A stretch of DNA of 64,000 nucleotides from Zonotrichia leucophrys gambelii (taxonomy: Eukaryota; Chordata; Aves; Passeriformes; Passerellidae), in assembly GCF_028769735.1 (NCBI RefSeq), contig NC_088178.1, positions 22,890,357 to 22,954,356 on the forward strand, in the 5' to 3' direction. Below, piece after piece: positions 38,651 to 51,000 of this stretch. Both the position numbers and the translations under genes were made by a program. The notes under the pieces were generated by a model. That model saw only the letters and a list, made by a program, of their open reading frames with translations, was not told where the DNA came from and did no database searches. Each line of letters begins with the position of its first letter. Position 1 is the stretch's first letter.

Positions 38651-40879
38651 TTCATGGGGCACATTTCACCAAATCAACAATTCTCTGGGGAGAGGTGATC
38701 AATTCACTGCAATTCAGGTAATGGTGAAGGCCTTGCAATAGATGAAAAATTACAGCTCTGGAGCTGCTCAAGTCCAGCAATTCTTGCACTGATCACATAC
38801 TCTGAATTCATGTGATTCCCCTTTATTTTAACCTTAGATTTTACAACATCATTTAAGTTACACCTTTTTCTTTTTTTAATAAGGAAATTGCATATTTAAT
38901 GGAAATTAATCTCCCAGTCCCTCTCAATAAACCTTTTGAAGGTCTGTATGACTGTGACAGGGGCAGGTATTTTTAGAAGGACCATGTAGTAATTTTCTCT
39001 GCAGCATTCAATAATTTACAATATCATAGCTGAAGGTAAAGATTTCCCCTAAGTATAATTTGGCTTTAACTGGGCCTTCACTGCAGACATGGCACCAGCC
39101 TAGAACACAGCTTTACCCTAAGGATGCTGGGGAACTGCCAAGCTGAATAACCCAGCCTAATGCAAATTCACAGCCAGGTAAAGGCTGGACAAAAGCCCCA
39201 CCTCAGACACAGTGATCTGTCACCACTGGCCAGCTCCTCTCTCCAGGTGTACTCAGGCAGCACAGGGAGATGTGTGCAAGCAAGGAAGAGCCACATCCTC
39301 AGCCAGGCTGGCATTAACACCAGGAGCATCCTTCCTGGGAGAGGAAGGCACAGGAGGAGCTGGCCCACAGCACAACAACAGCATCTCATCCTCAATGCGC
39401 AGATTTATGAGGTTCTTCATGACAGCTCTGGGTGCCTTCCTTTATTTTCCCATATTATCGCCGTGGGTGATGTTTTGCAGCAAGACTGGGAGGGCTTAAG
39501 CATAAGCACTGCAATTAAGCACTGCACTGGGTCGTGGCAAGAACTAAATGCTATATAGGGTATGAAAGAAAGGCAAGGCAGAAGACGTCTGATTTACAGA
39601 CTGCTCCTAAAATGTGTGTGCTGTGCACAATTGCATACACTTCTTCACAGAAATGGCTCTGTCTCAAGCTCCTCAGTGCTTTAAGGAAAAGCCATCTGAC
39701 AACACTACCCCCACAAGGGAATAACTATTTTATTAGTTGGGCACTAGGTCATGGCAGCTTTTGTAAAAACAAAGTTGAATTCAATACAGATACACACTAG
39801 AATATGGGGTTTTTTCTCTATGTCTTCCCCTTGCTACAGTATCTGGAGTTTCTTATTTTAATATTAAAGGAATAATTTTTTTTTACAAGTTAAAGAATAT
39901 CTTGCTAAAGAATAGCACCAATAGGTCTGACTAAGGGACAAAAATCAAGAAACTTCCTTATTTAATGAACCACTGAACATCACTGTGAAGAGAGGAGGTG
40001 GAAGCTGGCTCTTACCACCTTATCACCTATTCCCAAGTACCCCGTTAGCAGATCTGCACGCAGTGGTGGCTATCACTAGAAGTGCCAGAACAGCAAATTG
40101 TGTGGGAAATGTCAACATCTCGAGGCCTGCATTCCCAGCAACCAAAATGTCTCAAGAACAGCAGTGCTGGAAGGTTTTTTTTGCTACAAATGTGTATAGA
40201 ATTACGGGCTGTTAAAACACACAATAAAATATTACTAGTAGAGATGTAGAAGAAAAAAATCTAGACAAAAAAATATAGAAAATAATTTTTAAAAGAATAA
40301 TTTGTTAAACCTGGTATTTTTCAATGAACTTTTCTTCTTCAGAACCAACCGCAACGTAACTGTAAAGTAATTTTCATTGCTCTGCAATGCAAATTTCCCA
40401 ACCAACTTATTTCCTTCTGACAAATCTTGTCAAAATGAGTGTGGTGTGCAGGGAAAAAATCTGGGTTTACAACAAGAAATAAAACCAGATAAACATTAAA
40501 TGATACTTAGTGTTTGGCTCCATTCAAGCTGCTGGGAGACGTGCTGCTGTTTATTATGGACACACATGGATCTGCAGAGCTGGAATCCCACGTTCCCCCC
40601 ATGCACTCAGCCCTTTTCCAACCACAGAGAGCATCTTAAACCATCCAATATCCTCCTGCTTTCATTTTACATATGTATAACTTAATATCTGATTACATTG
40701 GCGTTTAAACTAATGACTTGTGGACCCACAAGACCTTGAATGGTGGCTGGCAAGCATCCAGGCAGAAAACATGGAAACAGAGAGCTCCTAAACCTGTGAG
40801 GGTGGGTGCCTGTGTGGTGGAAACACTCCCAGCTCTCCTGCCCCCATCTGCTCAGGATCTCATCACAAAGATTGTCATT

Positions 40880-41165
40880 ATAATAACTTAATTATGGACC
40901 TTCTGGGGAAAGCCAGCTCCCAGCGAGGGTTTTGCTGGAGCAGACAGGAAACTCGTTTGCTCCCCACTAGAGTAAAGCCTTTTATAATTAATGCTGGGTA
41001 AATAAAGCGCTCATCTGTAAACACTTTTAATTAGAAATTGGTTAAAGCTAAACCCCCATGACCACGCTGGCCAGGGGGATTAGACACACGTCAAGCTTTG
41101 CCCGATCAGCAAATAAGAGGCCCTTTAGTATCCTCAATTCCTGTGCTGTGGGACCTTTTTCAGCT
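40880..41165. promoter_or_regulatory. Candidate developmental enhancer
   Basis: Within about 150 bases there are three homeodomain cores TAATTA (40889-40894, 40985-40990, 41028-41033), an exact forkhead site TGTAAACA (41016-41023) and a SOX-like ATTGT (40871). After these come CpG-retaining words (AAAGCGCTC, GACCACGC, CACACGTC, GCCCGATC). The density and mix are the strongest enhancer-like signal in the window. It is repeat-free and without a plausible open frame. Function and conservation are inference. Confidence 0.3.
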
Positions 41166-42205
41166 CCAATCACACATCACTGAGCTGCTCCAGTCTGCTC
41201 TCTAGGCTCAATAGAGGATCAATATTTGTCTGTACTTTGTGAGAAAAGGCCTCCTTGACACAGGCAGCATCTGTGTTTGAACAGTCACTTGCTAACACAG
41301 AGCAGACTTTAACCAAAGACATCTCGAGCTGCTGGGTCAAGCACAGCCAGGGTCACCCAGCAGTGCTGGTGGTTTCTGGGTTTGCTCAGGGCACTGCTCA
41401 CAGCACAGCCATCAGAAAGGGCTGCTGTGAACCCTGCTCAGTGCTCCCAGGGCAGAAAAGGCATTGCAGAAAAACAGTACATGGATAGAGAAAAATAAAG
41501 AAAGACCCCGAACCACCTGTATTTCCATTTTTTAATCCCGGTAGGTGGCCTGTGCTTGATGTCTCTACTCTTGTGGTAATATTGAAGGTTTTCCATCAGT
41601 GGGGCTGCTAATATGTTATCAGATTTCAGGGAGAAGGGACTTTCTCTTCTGACTCCTGCCACCCTTCCTAGTTCCAGGTGTCACCTGTGCATAAGGAGAA
41701 CAGCAAAGGCATTCAGGGATGAGGGAAATGCTTTCAGCAGAGATGATTCTTGCTTTGGCCAGAGTGTGCCAGCCTGGCAAAATGTGTGCATTGCAATGGT
41801 TTGTCTCCACTGTGGAAAAGCAACAAGCTGGCTCTGCTGGAAATGGCACCAATTTACCCTCCCCAAGACAGCCAGCACAGCACTGACCAGCAGACATGTG
41901 TCCTCTCCCTTCCACCTGCAGGAATGCTGATCACTTCTGGTGTACCCCCTCCTTTCCATGCTCTGTCTCCTAGCCCAAAATCATCCCTCATGGAGGAAAA
42001 CTCCCCAAAACCCCATCTTCATTCACCTGTGTTGCTGCCAACTGAACCAAAGAGTGTAAGTCAATACCAACACCAAGATTTTTGAGATTCTCCCCTGCCT
42101 CTGCTGCCCAGGGCCAACAGGGGGACTGCAGGGGAGCTGAGGGGTCCTGAATTCCATAAAATGTGAGGCCCTGGCACAGCATAAGTGAATCTGAACACAC
42201 CTGGG

Positions 42206-42285
42206 TGGTACTTTCAGAGATGGGGAAACTGAGGCACAGGAGGTGAAAGCAATGTGACCATGCCTGGCAGGAGTCAGAATCACTT
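42206..42285 (-). mobile_element. MIR-like (CORE-SINE) relic
   Basis: Contains GATGGGGAAACTGAGGCACA (42219), the complement of the MIR 'TGTGCCTCAGTTTCCCCATC' core, followed by a weaker match to the 'AGAGGTTAAGTGACTTGCCCAAGGTCAC' section and a GGCAGGAGTCAGAAT segment. The order of blocks places the element on the minus strand. It is short and diverged; the 3' boundary on the plus strand is soft. Confidence 0.55.
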
Positions 42286-42720
42286 CTGCTGAGCCCAGCC
42301 AGCGCTGCTCCAGATGTATGTTCCAGATGAATGTTCTCCCATGCATCCCAACTTCTTTGGTCAATCCTGTCAGCCTCTTCCTAAAGAAAAGGAAGAATCA
42401 CCTGGAGCACAAGACAGGATTTCTCCAGCAGAAGTGCCTCCCTTTTCCCTGGAGGCTCACTGACTGAAGCCATCAGGCTGTGTGCTGAAATGCAGCTGGG
42501 CATGGGCAGGCTGACCACCAGGACAGGGCTCAAGCAGAACACCATGGCCAGAACATGCCACACTGCAGAGGCAACCTTGCCAACTGGATAATCCCTGGCC
42601 CAAAACTCCAAATCCCTGGTTTTTTTTCTATTTCCAGCTCTCTTGTGAATTTTTTGCATGTTAACTTGACTTCTTTTTTCCCCTTCCACATTTTCTGTCT
42701 GTGTTGGAGTCCCTGGAGGG

Positions 42721-42768
42721 CACTGTGCTCAGTTATTCTCTTCCAGCTGCAGCTGCTGCAGCACAGTG
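42721..42768. promoter_or_regulatory. Hairpin enclosing twin CAGCTG E-boxes
   Basis: The arms CACTGTGCT (42721-42729) and AGCACAGTG (42760-42768) are perfect complements. They enclose two abutting E-boxes CAGCTG at 42744-42749 and 42750-42755, themselves the 12-bp palindrome CAGCTGCAGCTG. Could be a bHLH target or a chance structure. Confidence 0.3.
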
Positions 42769-44839
42769 ACCTCGCAGATGCACAGCCATGCTGCTGGACA
42801 GTGCTGGGTCTGGCCAGCCCTGATGTGCCTTAGAGCGCTCCCAAAGCCATTGTTCTCCAAGTCCACGGAGCCAGCACACATCCACAGCTCACTTGGCCTG
42901 CAAGGAGCTCAGACACTCCTGGGAGTACGTAGAGGGGTTGTAACTTCAAAGCTGTCCTGTTCTCACTAATGGACTGGACTACAAACCTCTGGAAATGCCT
43001 TCCAAGCTGAACTGAGCTGGGATGCAGAGGGGATTTCCACCTTTCTCTTACAGATGGATCATCTCCAGCCAGCCTGGCTGCAGCCTGAGCAAGACTTCCA
43101 GCCCAAGCCTCTGCTGCAACAGTAGCTGACAAGCAGCTCCTCTCCCCTGACACATTTCAGGGAGACAAGCTGCTCCAAGTCTGTCCTGAAGTAACTTCTG
43201 TCTTGCCACCACCATCACCTGTGTTTTTCCTTCCTCCCGTGTCCAGCTGGAGGCGAGGTCCAGCTCTAGCACTAGGCAGACCTTTTGTTAATGATGCCTT
43301 AGAAAAGAAAGCCAAAGCTACTCTATAGATCCCCAGCTGGCTCCTGATCAGAAGGCACTTGGTGGCAGCACATCAAGTACACCCACGTGCAGCATAGCTG
43401 TCTGGACAGACATCCCTCCCACCCAGAGACCCATCAGGAGTCAGGAAGTGGTGTTGGCTAAGGGCATCTTGTGGGATGGAAAGATTTTTGGAGACATGGA
43501 ATATGCCAGTCTTCCATCAGATACTCCATCACAAGAAATTTTTGGAAGACAAGAAGCCTGGCTACCAGTACAAAGGAGCCTGAAATGTCAATCCTACCCC
43601 ACTCCCCATCCACACTGAGGTGAGGTCTCCTCCAGTGCCTAAGCCCTGTCTTTGAAACAACTGAATTTCCTGAAGCATTAATTTCAGACATTTCCAAATT
43701 CAGCCTAACAAAATCTGTCATCCCCAAGTGACATGAATGTAAATGGGCACATGTGATGTGTGGCTGCTGGAGTGACCTTCATCTGTGAGGTGAAGTCCAT
43801 CACTATGTGTAGGAACAACAAATGATCCAAGAACAACACTCCCAGCTTCTCATGGAGCTCCAGTAATGCAGGATTTGGGACTTCATTCAGACATGCCCTC
43901 AAGCAACCTCCTTAGTGGGGGTGGTAGCATGGATGTCTCCTTCTCCAGGGATGGCTTTAAGTCCTCCTCCCAGCCCCAAGTGAGATTTGAGGTTTTAAGA
44001 GACAACCACCCACTGCTGCAGTGAAGGGAAAGATGAGTTGCTGGCATTCTTGTGGTTTCTGCACTCCTCCTTCCTAGCAGGAAGCATTTTAATTTTTATT
44101 TCAAATGCATAAACTATCCTTCAAAAACAAAAGGCAACAGAGAAATTTTCACATGGCCAAGAGCCCTACTCAAAAGGCATTCAGTCTCCTAAATCATGAC
44201 ATAGTGTCCAGATGTGTTATTAGTGTATCTATTATTAGCTCTTTTTAAACCTTGTCCAGTAAAATAATTGAGCTTTGGCCTCCTCTGCCTGTTGGTGAAC
44301 AAAAGGGAATGGTGCCCATTTGGATTACCTACACCCAGAGAGAAAGCTTTGATTCCACACCCCAGGCCTGAAGCTCCCAGCTGCCACTCCGCTGCCCCGG
44401 GAAACGGTGTCACCACTGCTCCCTGCTAGAGGGATCAGGGGCTTAATGGGATTTAGGGTGGAAAATCCAAGCTCAGCCAGAGGTGTCTGCAACACAGGAT
44501 TTTGCAGAGAAAGGGGAAGAGAGCCAGGTCTGTTCTTTCCCTCCTCTCTCATCCAGGACCTGCCTCATTTCTCTCAACCAGGTGTGGAAGGGGAGATGGC
44601 AGTGTTAGAGTGTCTGTTACTAATGTCATTACTATCCTAATTGCATAATTATATATCACACATGCTTAAATGATAATAATAACAACTTCAATAGCCATTA
44701 TGAAAAAAAAAAATTAGGCTGCTGGCTGAAGAAACCAGGAGTCTGAATGCAGTGATGGAGCAAATGTCTGCCAGTCCTGGATGTCATGGTCCTGCCCTAG
44801 AAAGAGGAACATGGAACAGGGGGTAAAACTTTCTTCAGA

Positions 44840-44938
44840 AAGAGGAAAGAAGGAAAGAAGGAGGGAAGGAAGGAAGGAAGGAAGGAAGGAAGGAAGGAAG
44901 GAAGGAAGGAAGGAAGGAAGGAAGGAAGGAAGGAAGGA
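44840..44938 (+). repeat. GGAA tetranucleotide microsatellite
   Basis: Pure GGAA units run from 44864 to 44938 (18 full copies plus GGA), preceded at 44840-44863 by an imperfect AGAGGAAAGAAGGAAAGAAG lead-in that looks like its degenerating edge. The purity and length suggest an actively length-variable locus. In frame it produces meaningless Lys-Glu-Gly-Arg repeat frames on one strand and Pro-Ser-Phe-Leu on the other; these are not genes. Confidence 0.98.
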
Positions 44939-45880
44939 CCGTTCATTCCACAGCCTTGGTTCATGAGCACAAGAGAAACCATTCCATATAAAAGGGAGTA
45001 AAATTTGGAGGGGAGAAGCTGTTCCTTTTACTTCTCGTTATTCTGATGTGTCTTATTCACAGGTGCCTTCTCAAGAAAGCACATGTTAAACCATCTCCAG
45101 TGCCTGGTGCTGGATGATCATCATGGCCCCCCTTGCAAATGAGTGTCCTTGTTTTCCTTTTCACCTTTCATGGGGCTGAGGAGAATGGGGTTATTTGGAC
45201 TTACTCTGATACACTCTGTCTTAATCCTGAACCTGATTGCAGGGAATGGAAATAATAAACTCTTCTATTTCAGGACTTCAGATGTGTTCAGGATGAAGAA
45301 GAATTTCCTCTCCTGTGCACATACACACAAAGGTCTAGAGGTTATTTTCACTCCAGACTTCCCGCAGTAACACCAAAAGCTATAACAGTGGCAGAGAAGA
45401 GTTTGAGTAGCCTAGACCAGTGCTGCAGACTGAGTATAGAAAATCTGTGTCTGACTGGTGTGCACAGTGTAAGTGTGTGGATACAGTGACCTCCCTCCAC
45501 CCCATCCCAGAGAAACCCTCTAGGATGGCAGAGAATGGTCTCTCAGGATTGTTTAGGAGTGTATCACCTGAACAGTCTCCTGCTACTGTGGGAGCCATGC
45601 CCATGATGTGTACTGGCAGCTGAGAGTTTGGTCTCCAGGGATCCATAATGCAAAGGTATCTTTACCTCTAATGTGGAAACACAGAAAGAAGCCAGCTCTT
45701 GACAGATGCCTGCCTAACCTCCCTTAATCTCTCACGGTGGAAACACCACATCATGCCCAATCTATTCCCATCTGAGTGCTAGAAAAGGCCTCGCCAAGGT
45801 CAAACCTGGCTGTCCTTGGCTGTGCTTAAGGCATAGCACTTCAGGTCCTGTACAGGGGACAATTTGCCTCCTGCCTCGGC

Positions 45881-45911
45881 TTTGTTTGGGGTTTTTGTTT
45901 GTTTGGGGTTT
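45881..45911. repeat. 14-bp direct repeat, 17 bp apart
   Basis: TTTGTTTGGGGTTT occurs exactly at 45881-45894 and 45898-45911, separated by three T/G-rich bases. Probably replication slippage in T/G-rich sequence. Confidence 0.85.
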
Positions 45912-47611
45912 ATGGAGAGACTTCCACATTGGATAATGGATATACCTGGAATGAGGTTTATAAAGAGGTTTATCTGGGCAAAACACTCCATGAGGTGACT
46001 GCTGACTTCTCCCTTCTCTGTGCCTCTCTCACCAGCTCAAGGCATGAATTGGAGACTTGAAGGAGCTCATCTGTACACCACACCTACATGTCTCCATCTT
46101 CCCTCATGGCATGCTGCTCCTGACCTGAAGCTTTTTTTTGGTTCTCTCAAATTCCCATCCTCTTTTGCGCTTTCCTCCCTGGCCAGACCTGTGCTGCAGT
46201 ATTACAGGAACAGTGTGATGAACTGCCAAGAGCAGTAACAAAGGACTCATAAACTTTCCCTCTCAGCCAGGAATAATACCCGAGGACTAGGAGTCCTAAA
46301 TTGCAGACAGGAGGAGGGAAGGAGTGGGGAACCTATTCGCTTGTTTTGCTGTTTAAACAAAAACGTGTTCTCCAAGCTATATCAACACACTGCTTGGCAA
46401 GCACAGGAATATTAACTGGCTTTGTTGGAAATGCTGACAGCACAACCCTGAAAGACATTCCTGAATATGTGAAGCGTGCAAGACAGGGATCTGGAAATCT
46501 GCATGTGTGTCTTTGTGTCTGTAACTGAAGAGATGCCCTTTGGGAAATTCTGGGAAGACACAAGTGCAGCTTTGGATTCCCTCCCATTTCCTCCTGAGAA
46601 CAGCTGAAGGTGAAAGGGGTGGCTCAGCATCATCCAGAGAGCAAAAGAGGTTCATGCCTGTCTTTGAGCCTTATGATATTTCCATCTTGCCTTCCCTGTT
46701 TGTGTTCACTTCCCTCCTCTGCCTGTCTCTCTCTCCAGGACGGAGCATTTTGGAGGCTCTGTTCCAGCTGGAACAACGTTCATCTGAGCTCCGCGGTTTC
46801 TCAACCAGGCAGAAGCCAGGTCCAAGAGGACTTAGGGCTTTCCTCTAAGCCATTACCCAAGTGTTAATATTACCACCCAGAAGCTCAGATCCGTGTTCTG
46901 CTGCTGGATGCTCGTTAGGCCTGTAACCTTCTCTCTGTGGGGAAGCAATGGCTTCACACCAGCACACCACCTGGCTGCCCCATTAACTTCAGCCTCCCCA
47001 GAGGAGAAGATGGAGGGCATCAGCATCTTGTTCAGGCAGTTTAATGTATCAACATTTCATGGTGGTCATGAGAGCAGGGAATCTGCAGGATCATTACTAT
47101 TCCACACAGAGACATGTGGAAACAGAGAACCATATAAATATATACAAATAAATATATACATGCTCAAACCCCAAATCTCAAGTGTCCTAGAATCCTGGCA
47201 TTCCTTTAAAGAGATTTATTTCATCCATAAAATTCCCTGCAACCTCGTGTTCTTGTAAATCTGTACTACAGACTGTCAAATCCCTTCTATGTGATTAAGG
47301 GAAGGAAATCTGCCAATGTCATCTAAGGGCAGTCATTGGAGTCAGGCTGAACCTCACCAGTCCACCTGGCTTTCTCCAAGAGGAAAAGCCTCTGGTGTGG
47401 CTGAGGGTGCAATGATGCTCCTCCTGGCCATGGCACAACCTGTGAGGACACAAAGCTGGGAGAGGAAGAGGCATGTTCCCTTCTTTGCAATAAACCAAGG
47501 AAATCACAGTATTTGACTTTGCCACCCTTTGAGCAAAGTCCCAATGTAACCAACTTCAGCAGGTTTCAACTGGAGATCTCAATTTACTGACTGACAGAAA
47601 GGAAAAACCAT

Positions 47612-47661
47612 CAGGCTTTTTATTAGGTGGGGAAACTGAGGCAGAAATTTGCACAAAGCTT
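47612..47661 (-). mobile_element. Possible MIR-like fragment abutting a CR1
   Basis: GGTGGGGAAACTGAGGCAGA (47626) resembles the complement of the MIR 'TCTGCCTCAGTTTCCCCATC' core, followed by TTTGCACAAAG, which fits the 'CTTGCCCAAAG' section. The match stops exactly where the CR1 tail starts at 47662, as expected if the CR1 inserted into an older MIR. The remaining MIR part was not found beyond the CR1. Confidence 0.4.
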
Positions 47662-47840
47662 AGAATCATAAAATCACAGAGGGGTTTGGATTGGAAGGGG
47701 CCTTAAAGATCATCCAGTTCCAACACCCCATCCCATGGGCAGGGACACCTTCCCGTAAACCAGGCTCCTCAAAGCCCCATCCAACCTGACTTTGAACACC
47801 CCAGGGATGGAGCCATCCACAACTTGTCTCAGCAAATCAC
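47662..47840 (-). mobile_element. CR1 LINE, 5'-truncated 3' end
   Basis: Chicken repeat 1 (CR1) non-LTR retrotransposon fragment lying on the minus strand. Read on the plus strand it opens with the complement of the CR1 3' tail (AGAATCATAAAATCACAGA), then the familiar block around TTGGAAGGGGCCTTAAAGAT and the 'CATCCAGTTCCAACACCCC ... GGGCAGGGACACCTTCC' stretch, and continues through the part matching 'CATCCAACCTGACTTTGAACACC'. Only the last 180 bases or so of the element are present, so no ORF2 (endonuclease/reverse transcriptase) remains and it cannot move. It sits directly against a MIR-like fragment. The match to the avian CR1 3' region as I know it is close, suggesting a fairly young copy. 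The left edge is certain to a few bases; the right edge is soft. Confidence 0.93.
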
Positions 47841-47963
47841 AAGCAATGGGAAATCCTCACTCTGGCTTTGTGGTCCTGGGAATTTGTGCACTGGAACACA
47901 CATTGCACCATTTATCTGCTACCCATGCAAACCCCTCTGGGATGCTCTTCATTAAAACCACTT

Positions 47964-47979
47964 TGTGTGTGTGTGTGTG
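47964..47979. repeat. (TG)8 dinucleotide repeat
   Basis: Eight uninterrupted TG units between ACCACTT and ACAGAAAG. It lies in the gap between a CR1 fragment and a possible MIR fragment. Confidence 0.95.
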
Positions 47980-48029
47980 ACAGAAAGCTGGTCTTGCCTC
48001 CTCTGCCTATGACTGGGAAAGGCTGCTGG

Positions 48030-48090
48030 GTTCTGAATCCTGGCTGCACCACACATTTCCTGTGTGATCAACTCTTGCTACAACTGCCTG
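48030..48090 (+). mobile_element. Possible MIR-like fragment
   Basis: GGGTTCTGAATCCTGGCTGC (48028) followed by TTTCCTGTGTGATCAACTC resembles the MIR 5' core 'GGTTCGAATCCTGGCTCTGCC...GCTGTGTGACCTTGGGCAA'. The match is short and gapped. It is on the plus strand, opposite to the MIR-like piece 370 bases upstream, so the two are not halves of one element. Confidence 0.4.
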
Positions 48091-51000
48091 CACAGCCAAG
48101 AATGAAAATCATCAGTGCCACAAAGGCTTCGTTTCACAAGGCAGAAACACAGAGTGGTAAGCACAATATTCAGGAGTCGAAAAGCCTCCTGTTCTTGATC
48201 ATAGCAGGATTTGGTCCAGTAGGGTTATTGTGCTGCTTCCAGCAGCTGCTGCTTCCAGATGCTACAGGAGAAGGTGTCAAAGCATCCATCTGCTGTGAGT
48301 GGTGTGATTCCTTCCTGACCTCAGCTCTTGTGAACTTATGCCTGGAGCAGGGGAACTGATGGGCCATGTGATTTTATTTTCCCTGGCGTAACTGCAGATG
48401 GTATTCTCCTTGCTAAAATATAATTGACCACAGTATGAGAGATGTGTTGAAAACCAAAGGTTAGCATGGCTAAAATGTGTCAAATTCAATTACTTGGGAC
48501 ACAAGGAGGTATTGCTACAGGAAGAAAAGGTGAGGTGCTTATGAAAGCTATGGATAGTCGTTTTCTGCTCTCTCTCCATTCTTTCCTTTCGGATTTCATT
48601 GCTTTCAGGTGGTGTAATTTTGCTAGCAGCTGCTGAGAAAGCCGACCTGGGCTACTCAGAGACTCTTCAGGATGAAGTTGTCTAGTTTTTGTACTGTTGG
48701 GAGTGGCCTGACTTTCTGTTGCGGATGCAGCCTCCAACTCAGGAAGTTCTCACAATGCCTGTCTGCCCCGAACCAGCCAGAAACACGTGGGAAAAGGTCA
48801 CTGCACTTGCAGGCTGAATATTCACCACCAACCCTGTCTTATGGCTGGGTGAGATCTGAACCAGTCCTTATGAACTAACACTGACAGGGGCAACATTCCC
48901 ATTTCTGGGAAGCAGCTGTGGGTTAATGAGGGGTGTGGTTTGCCCATGGCGAAGGGTGGGTGCAGGATGGGCCCATGGCTAGAGAAGGTTGAGGCTGAAC
49001 AGTGAATGTGTCGGACACAGCACTTGGGTTTTGTGGCAGTCTCACCTGCTTCTCTCCTAGAATGTCAGAAAGATGCTCTGAGACAAGAACACAACAGGAG
49101 AACTATCACACTCTCTGGGACAGGCTGCCCCATTGTTCATGATCCACTTCTCAGTGTGATTAATGTTAAAAGAGGAAAATGGGAATGCTTCAGGAGCTCA
49201 CCAAGGAAACAAAGGAATTTAAGAGAGAAAAAAAGACCAAATAAGAAAACACAGTCCATGGAAACTTCAGATTCTATAATGCTCTACCTAAGCCAATTCA
49301 ATCTGGGCTGGTTCACTGGCATTGAGGATTTGTATGGCCCAATAACAGCACTTGTAATCAATCCATCTCACCATAAATTCATCCCAAATGCTGCAAAATA
49401 CCTGGTGTCATTCCCTTTGAGTTCCTTTGTCTGCCACTTCATCATTTCCCCTGCTCATAGAGGAGTAAGGCTCCCCTTCAAGCCCATTAGCCGTGTGGTG
49501 AGGGTGGCTGGCTGGGTCTGTGCTGCAGCATTTGTATATATATTGGCTGATGTGGAGGGGCTGCACTTCTGTTTCTTCAGCTACATGAACCATACCCAGA
49601 ATCAAATGCTCCATCAAAATCTTAAATTCACTTCAAACCATTAGGAATTTCTTTCCTTGCCTTGTTAGTGGTGGCCTTGTTTCAACCCAAAAAGCAGATT
49701 TTTGATGGAAACAAAGACGGCACTTATGCAACTTCAGCATTGTGGGGAGCATTCCTCAGCAAATACCAGCACTCTCTTTTATTTAATTTTTTTTTCTATT
49801 TTGTTTTCATTTTAAACATGTTTTTCTCCTTCTTTCTCACTTCATACAGGAGAGGCTCACGAGGTCTGCAGAGATGTAGCATGCTGGAAACCACTGCAGC
49901 CCTCCTGGTTACAAAACAACAATAACAATAAAAATAAAGCATAGTAAAATAAACCCTGGAATGGATGTGGGTAACCAGCTGTTGAAACCTGAGGTTGTGC
50001 TTGACTGAGCCATGATAGGAGGAAGAGCCTCAGCTACTGAGCACTCTAAACAGCTCCATATCCACCCTGCCTTTCCCCAGCATCCCCGTCCCACATCCCC
50101 ATTCACAAAACAGGAGCAGCAGATCATTAGCCCGAGGGCTGTTTGTTTTCACTGGGGTTTTATTTTGCTTGTAAAGCCCCAGCCCACAGCATTAAGAACA
50201 TCTCTGCAGTGCTGTGGTTACTCCCCTCACAGCCATCTGGGGATGATGGAGCGATGTTTTCCCAGCCTGCATGCACATGCACAAACAGATCGTTAGCACG
50301 CCCCCATCCTGGCTGTGGATGATGCTCATACACCCTGGCTCTTGATGATGTTCATATTCCACTGGTTTCAAGATGAAAGAAAAGTGCTCCCTATATGTCT
50401 GAAGGCTGCACTGGATATGGACATGCCTTGTGTAAAGCTCCAAAGGGCCACCCCAGTGAGTCTATACCTGGAGGGATAAAACCTCTATAAGCAGCGATGT
50501 CCCCAGCACTTTTTCTTGTGGAGTGGAGTAACAACTCCTTGACTCCTGTTAACCTGCATAATTAAAGAACAATTATGTGTGGCTGAAAGCACCTCTGTGT
50601 CAGGAGAGGAAAGGCCTTTGGATTTCCAGGCTAAAGTCTCAGCTTAGGGAGGTGCTGAACATCCTCACCTCCTGCAGACTCACTGCACCAGTGAACTCTA
50701 AGCACAGAACAAGGTCCAGAAAAAGCCAAAAAATTACCTGTTTCCTTGTTGGGTACGTATGGCCAGGATCTCACAGGTGTAGGATGGGTTGGAGCTTTAT
50801 TAGAGTCACTTGCACGTGTGAGGAGAAAATCTGTCCCCAGCAGCAGCCAAACTGCCCTGGCACCACCTGACTGCCCATTTCACTCAGGTTTCATGAGCTT
50901 TTGCATCATTTCCACGGACTATGAACATGTGCAGTGATCCTGGAGACACTTCAGCACTCCAGAGTTCCCTGGCTTTAACATTTACTACCAAGGACAGCAA

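Larger units (their letters stand above)
28786..42205. other. Non-coding stretch
   Basis: Thirteen kilobases in which I recognise no mobile element. It carries most of the candidate regulatory blocks, an A11 run at 31394-31404, an A/T hairpin-like run CTTTTTTAAAAGAAAAAAAG at 35492, and AT-rich patches near 39.85-39.9 and 40.2-40.3 kb. Exact octamers ATGCAAAT lie near 39162 and 40387. Confidence 0.6.
42286..47611. other. Non-coding stretch
   Basis: Apart from the E-box hairpin, GGAA microsatellite and T/G direct repeat, no element was recognised. A/T repeat words (AATATATAC twice) occur at 47135-47160. Open frames are up to 121 codons and unrecognised. Confidence 0.6.

Noticed and set aside
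41066..41086. Possible CTCF site around GGCCAGGGGGA
   Set aside because: Only the central G run matches; flanking consensus positions disagree.
44781..44982. Lys-Glu-Gly-Arg and Pro-Ser-Phe-Leu repeat proteins
   Set aside because: Direct translation of the GGAA microsatellite on the two strands.
47868..48359. 163-codon open frame, plus strand
   Set aside because: Runs through a (TG)8 repeat (encoding Cys-Val repeats) and a MIR-like fragment, so it is not a gene.
49006..49644. 212-codon open frame, plus strand, the longest in the window
   Set aside because: No recognisable domain, signal peptide or family; ordinary start context; about the length expected as the chance maximum in 64 kb read in six frames. 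Would be revived by a protein hit or coding-type conservation.
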